A stretch of DNA of 64,000 nucleotides. Source: Streptomyces curacoi (lineage in GTDB: Bacteria; Actinomycetota; Actinomycetes; Streptomycetales; Streptomycetaceae). The stretch is taken from contig NZ_KQ947984.1 in NCBI RefSeq assembly GCF_001513975.1, positions 820,226 to 884,225 of the forward strand, read 5' to 3'. A program made the translations under genes and the position numbers. Within the stretch, counting starts at the first letter, position 1. Each line of letters starts with the position of its first letter. This document shows positions 59,711-64,000 of this stretch, one piece after another. The notes beneath the pieces were generated by a model, which was not told the DNA's origin, made no database searches, and worked only from the letters and a program-made list of their open reading frames with translations.

Positions 59711-62700
59711 CATCCGAGGCGGGGGCGCCCCGGCCGGCGGGGGACGCGGCCGAGGGCGCCGAGGCCGTCGTCGCTCGGCTGGCCGCCGTGCTGGGCGCCG
59801 CCGCGGGCACGGACGTGTCCGTGGAAGCCGGGCCCACACCCCGGGAACTCGCCGAACTGCTCTGGTTCGCCGAGCAGTTGGGTGCCGCCGGTGAGGGCAG
59901 CAGCCCCGGCCGGCCGGCGGCCCCCGGTCCGGCCCACCGGGACACCACCGATGCGCCCGCGCCCCCTGACCCTGCCCACCCCGCCGTACCGCCGCAGTCG
60001 GAACCCGATCCCCCGCACCCGTCCCCCGACGACCGCGTCCCCCTCCACCTCCCGCAGCCCCCGCGCCCAGGTCCCCGGGGCCCGAACGGCGGCGGCACCC
60101 CGCTGCTCGCCCCGGCGCCCCCGATGCTGCCCCGTCCCCTCGCCCTGCAGCGCGCCCTGCGCCTCCTCAAGCGCAAGGTCCCCTCGCCGCACGCCCGGCT
60201 CCTCGACGAGCACGCCACCGCCGACCGGATCGCCCGCCTCGGCGCCCACCCCGACGTCTGGTTCCCGGTGCTGCGCCCGGCCCCGGACCGCTGGCTGCGC
60301 CTCAATCTGGTGTACGACGCGGGCCCCACGATGCCCGTGTGGCGCCCCCTGGTGCGCGAACTGCACACCCTGCTCGCCCAGTCGGGCATCTTCCGCACGG
60401 TCTCCGCGCACCGCGCCACCCCGGACGGCCGCGCCCACCAGGTCCCCGCGCTCGCCGACGGCCGTACGGTCACCCTGATCGTCAGCGACTGCATGGGCCC
60501 GCAGTGGCGCCCCGGCCCGGCGGGCGACCGCTGGTACCGCACCCTGCACCGCTGGGCGTCCCGCATGCCCCTGGCCGTCGTACAGCCACTGCCCGAACAC
60601 CTCTGGCCCACCACGGCCCTGCCCGCCGCCCCGGGCCTGCTCACCGCCCCGGCCGCCGCGGCGCCGTCCGCCGCGCTCACGTTCACCCCGTACGAGGCGG
60701 CACCGGACGCCTCCGACCGGGCCGTCCCCCTCCCCGTCCTGGAACCGGCCCCGGCCTGGCTCGCCAACTGGGCCTCGCTGGTCGCCTCGCCGGGCGGCAG
60801 CCACGCACCCGGTGCCCTGGCCTGGCTGCCGCCCTCGCCCGCCCCGCCCGCCGAACCGGCCCCCGACATCGCCTCGTTGCCGGCGCAGGACCTGGTGCTG
60901 CGCTTCCGGGCGACCGCGTCACCGGAGGCGTTCCGCATCGCCGGCCATCTCGCCCTGGCCGATCCCTCCCTGCCGGTGATGCGGCTCGTCCAACGCGCCC
61001 TGGACCGCAGCCCCCGCCCCCAGCACCTGGCCGAGGTCATCCTCAGCGGCATGCTGACGGCGGTTCCGGGGCCGCCCGGGTCGTACGAGTTCCGTGCGGG
61101 CGTGCGGGAGTTGCTGCTGCGGTCACTGCCGCGTACGGCGCGGACGCGGACGCGTGAGTTCCTGGCCCGGGTCGGCGGGCTGATCGACGAGCGGGCGGCC
61201 GTCACACCGGGCGAGTTCCGGGTGGAGGCGCGGGGCGACAGGAGTGGCGGTGTGGGTCCGGCGTTCGCGACGGTCAGCGCCGAGACCGTAGCGCGGCTGG
61301 GCGGCGACCCGGCGGCGGAAGGGGGGCTCGTCGGCGGGCGGTACCGGCTGCTGGGGCAGCGGGGACCGAGTCAGCGCATGTGGGCGGCCGTCGACGTACG
61401 GACGGAGCGGCCCGTGGTCGTCCACCTCTATCCGCCGCAGAAGGCCCCCCAGGAACGGTTCCTGAGGGAAGCGCGGGCGCTGGCGGGGCTGCGGCATCCG
61501 AACGTGGTGCGAGTGCTGGACTACGGCGTGGCGGACGGGCGGCCCTATGTGGTGGCCGAGTTCGTGGACGGCGTCACCCTGGCCGAGCTGCAGAACGGCA
61601 GTGGGCCCGGCGTCTCCTTCAGGGTGTACGCCCAGCTGGTGGCGGACGTCGTGCCCGCGCTGGAGGCCCTGCACAAGCGCGGACTGGTGCGCGGGCAGGA
61701 GAGCTGGGACGGTCTGCTGCTGCGACCGGACGGCACGGTGATGATCAGCAGGTTCGCGCTGGGGGAACAGTCGGAGGGGCACGACGAGAGGTCGGACTTC
61801 CTGCTGTTCGGGTCGCTGCTGCGGGCCTTGGCCTCGCACAGCCCGGCCGGCCCGGATTTCCGGCGGATGCAGGCGGAACTGGCGCGAGGCGAGGACCCGG
61901 CCGACGCCGTACGGCGGCTGCCGCGCTCGGCCGCCTTCGCCAGGGCGCTGGCCGGGACGGAGGCGGACCGCCTGCGCATCACCGTGCTCGGCCCGTTGAA
62001 CATCAGGCGGGCCGGCCGGTTCCTCGCCCTTCCCTCACCGGAGGCCCAGGCACTGCTGTGCCTGCTGCTCCTCCACCAGGGCCGCCGCGTCGGCCTGGAC
62101 ACCCTGGCCGAGGGCCTGTGGGAACATCCTCCGTCGGGTGTGGAGGCGACACGCCGACTGCATGAAGTGGCGACGGACATACGGCAGTGCCTCGGACCGG
62201 GCACCCTCGCCGAACTCGCCGACGGCTACGCCGTGCACCTGCCGGGCGACTACGTCGACGTGCACCACTGCGAGGAACTGGTCACCGACCGCACCAGCGA
62301 CCTGGCCCTGGCCACCCAGCGCTCCCTGATCCAGGACGCCCTGAGCCTGTTCTACAGCGACCCGCTGCTCGGCATCCCCGGCCCCGCCGCGAAGGCCACC
62401 CGTGCCCGACTGCGCGCCCTGCGCCTCAGCCTGTACGCCACGCGCGCCGAACTCGACCTGGAACTGGGCCACTTCGAGCAGGCGACGGCCGATCTCACCG
62501 CCCTCGTCAGGGACCACCCGGATCGCGAGGACTTCCGTCGGCTGCACATCGAGGCGCTGCGGAGGACGGGGCGCGTCGCGGCGGCCATCGAGGCGTACGA
62601 GGCCTACGAGGAGTACCGGGAACGGCAGTACAGCGAACCCATCGAGCCGGCCCTGCAGGAGCTCTACCACGAACTGCGCGCCGCACCCCGCCCGACGATC

Positions 62701-64000
62701 GCCCTGGAGGCCGCCGACCTGAGCGAGCACCCGCAGGCCCATCGCGCGCTCGGCCGGGCCGCGGACCGGCTGCTGTCCACGGCACTGCGGCCGGACCAGT
62801 ACGAGATGCTGGCCCGCGACAACGGCTACGTCGTCCTCACCGAGCCCGGCACCGCCGTCCTGCCGGTGGTGAGCGCGGCGCTTCTCCAGCTCCCGGTCGC
62901 GCTGGCCGAGCTGGACGACCCGCCGCGGTTCCGGGTGACGTTCTGGGACACGCCGTGGTTCGCGGGCACGGACGAGTCGGCCATCCCGTCGGACGTGCGG
63001 GCGGCCCTGGAGTCCATCGCCGCGGACGTCACGGTCGTCGTCTCGCCGGAGCTGCACGCGGAGTTCTCCGGTGGCGGGGCGTTCCTGCCCCTGCACGGCG
63101 GTACACCCGGGTCCCCGCCCCTCGCCTGGTACTGCCCCTTGTCCTTCCGGGCGGCCGAGCCGAGGTCCGCGCCCCGCGACCTGGTACGCGGCCCCTTCAC
63201 CACCCCCGACCTGGCCCTGCTCTCCTCGGACCCCGGCCGCACGGCCATCGTGCACACCCAGCCCGACGGCCCTCTCACCGTCCTCGACCCGGCCCGCCCC
63301 TGGGGCAGGCGCCGCCCCCTGGACGTCACGTACTACGAGGTCGACCTCACCACCCACCGGGCGTCCCACCAGGTCGTCCTGCCGAGTTCCGGCGGCGGTA
63401 CCTTCGCCGCGTCGGTCGAGCTCTCCTGGCACGTGGCCGCCCCGGTCGCCTTCGTGCGCGGGGAGGCCACCCATGTCGGGAACGACCTGCTCGACCACTT
63501 CCTCAGCGAGGCGTTCCGCATCACCCGCCGTTATCCCCTGAGCCGGGCGGGCGCCGCCCAGCAGGCCGTGGAGGCGGGGATGAGCAGGTGGCCGGTGCCG
63601 GGGCTCTCGGTGACGTGCTCGGTACGGCTGGCACCGGGGGCCCCTCCGACGCCCGCCCCGCCGCAGCCGTCGTCCGGCCCGCCCGCACCCCTGGCCGACC
63701 TGCTCCACCCCGCGCAATACGTCCTGCTCGGGTTCGAAGGCCCCCTGACCCGGCCGTTCTCCACGAAGGCCGCCCGCAGCGCCGCCCTCGACCTGCTCTC
63801 CCTGGTCGTCGACCACCGCGACCCCGAGGACGCGCTGGCGGGCCGCCCGCTCACCGGCGACGGCCCCGTTCCGCTCCAGGAAGAGCTGGTGCACCCCCTG
63901 GACGTACTGCGCGCCTTCGCCGACAGCGGTATCGCCCCGCTCCTGCGCGACCGGCTGGACCGCCTCGAACTCCGGGCCGTGACGGAGGCGCACCCGACCC
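59698..64000 (+). CDS. vWA/SAV_2336-type multidomain protein with pseudokinase, SARP-like BTAD and further modules (partial)
   Basis: At least 1434 residues; the end lies outside the window. ATG 59698 is the first sensible start after the MoxR gene. Residues about 145-490: SAV_2336-type region with a degenerate vWA core (LNLVYDAGPTM at 202-212; TVTLIVSDCMGPQWR). About 545-745: kinase fold with GGRYRLLGQ and LREARALAGLRHPNVVRVLD, but the VAIK lysine is H576, HRDLK is RGQES and DFG is SRF, so a pseudokinase. About 760-995: SARP-like winged helix (VLGPLNIRRAG) plus helical BTAD. About 1168-1315: an SPFH-like segment (VELSWHVAAPVAFV). From about 1335: an HAD-like start VLLGFEGPL lacking both catalytic aspartates. 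It is probably the sensing and scaffolding partner of MoxR and the trypsin-VMAP protein. Confidence 0.75.
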   Translation, partial: MESEASEAGAPRPAGDAAEGAEAVVARLAAVLGAAAGTDVSVEAGPTPRELAELLWFAEQLGAAGEGSSPGRPAAPGPAHRDTTDAPAPPDPAHPAVPPQSEPDPPHPSPDDRVPLHLPQPPRPGPRGPNGGGTPLLAPAPPMLPRPLALQRALRLLKRKVPSPHARLLDEHATADRIARLGAHPDVWFPVLRPAPDRWLRLNLVYDAGPTMPVWRPLVRELHTLLAQSGIFRTVSAHRATPDGRAHQVPALADGRTVTLIVSDCMGPQWRPGPAGDRWYRTLHRWASRMPLAVVQPLPEHLWPTTALPAAPGLLTAPAAAAPSAALTFTPYEAAPDASDRAVPLPVLEPAPAWLANWASLVASPGGSHAPGALAWLPPSPAPPAEPAPDIASLPAQDLVLRFRATASPEAFRIAGHLALADPSLPVMRLVQRALDRSPRPQHLAEVILSGMLTAVPGPPGSYEFRAGVRELLLRSLPRTARTRTREFLARVGGLIDERAAVTPGEFRVEARGDRSGGVGPAFATVSAETVARLGGDPAAEGGLVGGRYRLLGQRGPSQRMWAAVDVRTERPVVVHLYPPQKAPQERFLREARALAGLRHPNVVRVLDYGVADGRPYVVAEFVDGVTLAELQNGSGPGVSFRVYAQLVADVVPALEALHKRGLVRGQESWDGLLLRPDGTVMISRFALGEQSEGHDERSDFLLFGSLLRALASHSPAGPDFRRMQAELARGEDPADAVRRLPRSAAFARALAGTEADRLRITVLGPLNIRRAGRFLALPSPEAQALLCLLLLHQGRRVGLDTLAEGLWEHPPSGVEATRRLHEVATDIRQCLGPGTLAELADGYAVHLPGDYVDVHHCEELVTDRTSDLALATQRSLIQDALSLFYSDPLLGIPGPAAKATRARLRALRLSLYATRAELDLELGHFEQATADLTALVRDHPDREDFRRLHIEALRRTGRVAAAIEAYEAYEEYRERQYSEPIEPALQELYHELRAAPRPTIALEAADLSEHPQAHRALGRAADRLLSTALRPDQYEMLARDNGYVVLTEPGTAVLPVVSAALLQLPVALAELDDPPRFRVTFWDTPWFAGTDESAIPSDVRAALESIAADVTVVVSPELHAEFSGGGAFLPLHGGTPGSPPLAWYCPLSFRAAEPRSAPRDLVRGPFTTPDLALLSSDPGRTAIVHTQPDGPLTVLDPARPWGRRRPLDVTYYEVDLTTHRASHQVVLPSSGGGTFAASVELSWHVAAPVAFVRGEATHVGNDLLDHFLSEAFRITRRYPLSRAGAAQQAVEAGMSRWPVPGLSVTCSVRLAPGAPPTPAPPQPSSGPPAPLADLLHPAQYVLLGFEGPLTRPFSTKAARSAALDLLSLVVDHRDPEDALAGRPLTGDGPVPLQEELVHPLDVLRAFADSGIAPLLRDRLDRLELRAVTEAHPT

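Noticed and set aside
1..64000. Integrated element boundaries (att sites, tRNA, integrase) around the defence-like loci
   Set aside because: No tRNA gene, integrase, transposase or long flanking direct repeat was seen. The loci are interspersed with ordinary metabolic operons, so no island edges can be drawn.

Overview
The window is high-GC actinobacterial DNA and almost certainly comes from a Streptomyces chromosome. The evidence is GC-saturated third codon positions, frequent GTG starts, 4-base ATGA/GTGA gene overlaps, an ATP-binding protein next to XRE-DUF5753 and DUF397 genes, a sugar ABC transporter without its own ATPase, and two copies of what look like common Streptomyces dispersed repeats. 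I saw no tRNA, rRNA, CRISPR array, transposase or integrase.

Layout. Positions 1-2280 hold the end of an aldose 1-epimerase gene and an aminotransferase with a long Pro/Ala tail. Positions 2289-4693 and 15247-20991 are two arabinan-utilisation operons. The first has a GH43-lectin enzyme and a GH43 arabinanase. The second has a solute-binding protein, two permeases, a GH43 arabinanase and a GH51 arabinofuranosidase. Their promoters share the same -35/-10 spacing and paired TTCGAA boxes. Between the operons lie an orphan gene with an internal duplication (4962), an anti-sigma-like ATPase/XRE/DUF397 trio (5653-7311), an orphan peptide with a double-glycine leader (7362), a Trypco2 plus trypsin-NACHT-LRR pair (7972-11537), a secreted DUF4360 protein, and a uracil-DNA-glycosylase-like/ADP-ribosyltransferase fusion divergent from a macrodomain gene (12733-15136).

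Positions 21226-29346 contain two cassettes of ImmA/IrrE-like metalloproteases with multi-pass MAB_1171c-type membrane proteins (three paralogues), an XRE regulator and an FAD monooxygenase. Two blocks of tandem repeats separate or follow them (about 23067-23600 and 29390-30100). Positions 30110-31731 are an SMP-30 lactonase and its IclR regulator. Positions 31952-34006 encode a TerD domain fused to a PD-(D/E)XK-like nuclease. Then come small genes and a decayed metalloprotease, a PucR regulator and a DUF3068 protein.

Positions 39006-49520 form a tightly packed envelope-glycan operon: a GT4 glycosyltransferase, methyltransferases, a 1462-residue AftD-like arabinofuranosyltransferase, a condensation-type acyltransferase, an EamA transporter, Trm112 and FkbM. 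Positions 50435-56571 hold an ATP-grasp enzyme and a malonate module (FadR-type regulator, MatC-like transporter, MatB-like ligase, carboxyltransferase) with clear palindromic operators. The window ends (56655-64000) in a trypsin-VMAP, MoxR and vWA/SAV_2336-type ternary system. Its last gene is a very large fusion carrying a pseudokinase, a SARP-like BTAD module and more, and it runs off the edge.

The main theme is biological conflict. At least four candidate defence or immune loci (NACHT-LRR, UDG-ART/macrodomain, TerD-nuclease, VMAP-MoxR-vWA), plus the ImmA/IrrE cassettes, are interspersed with sugar, malonate and envelope metabolism. Functions are inferred from motifs I recognise; no database search was run.
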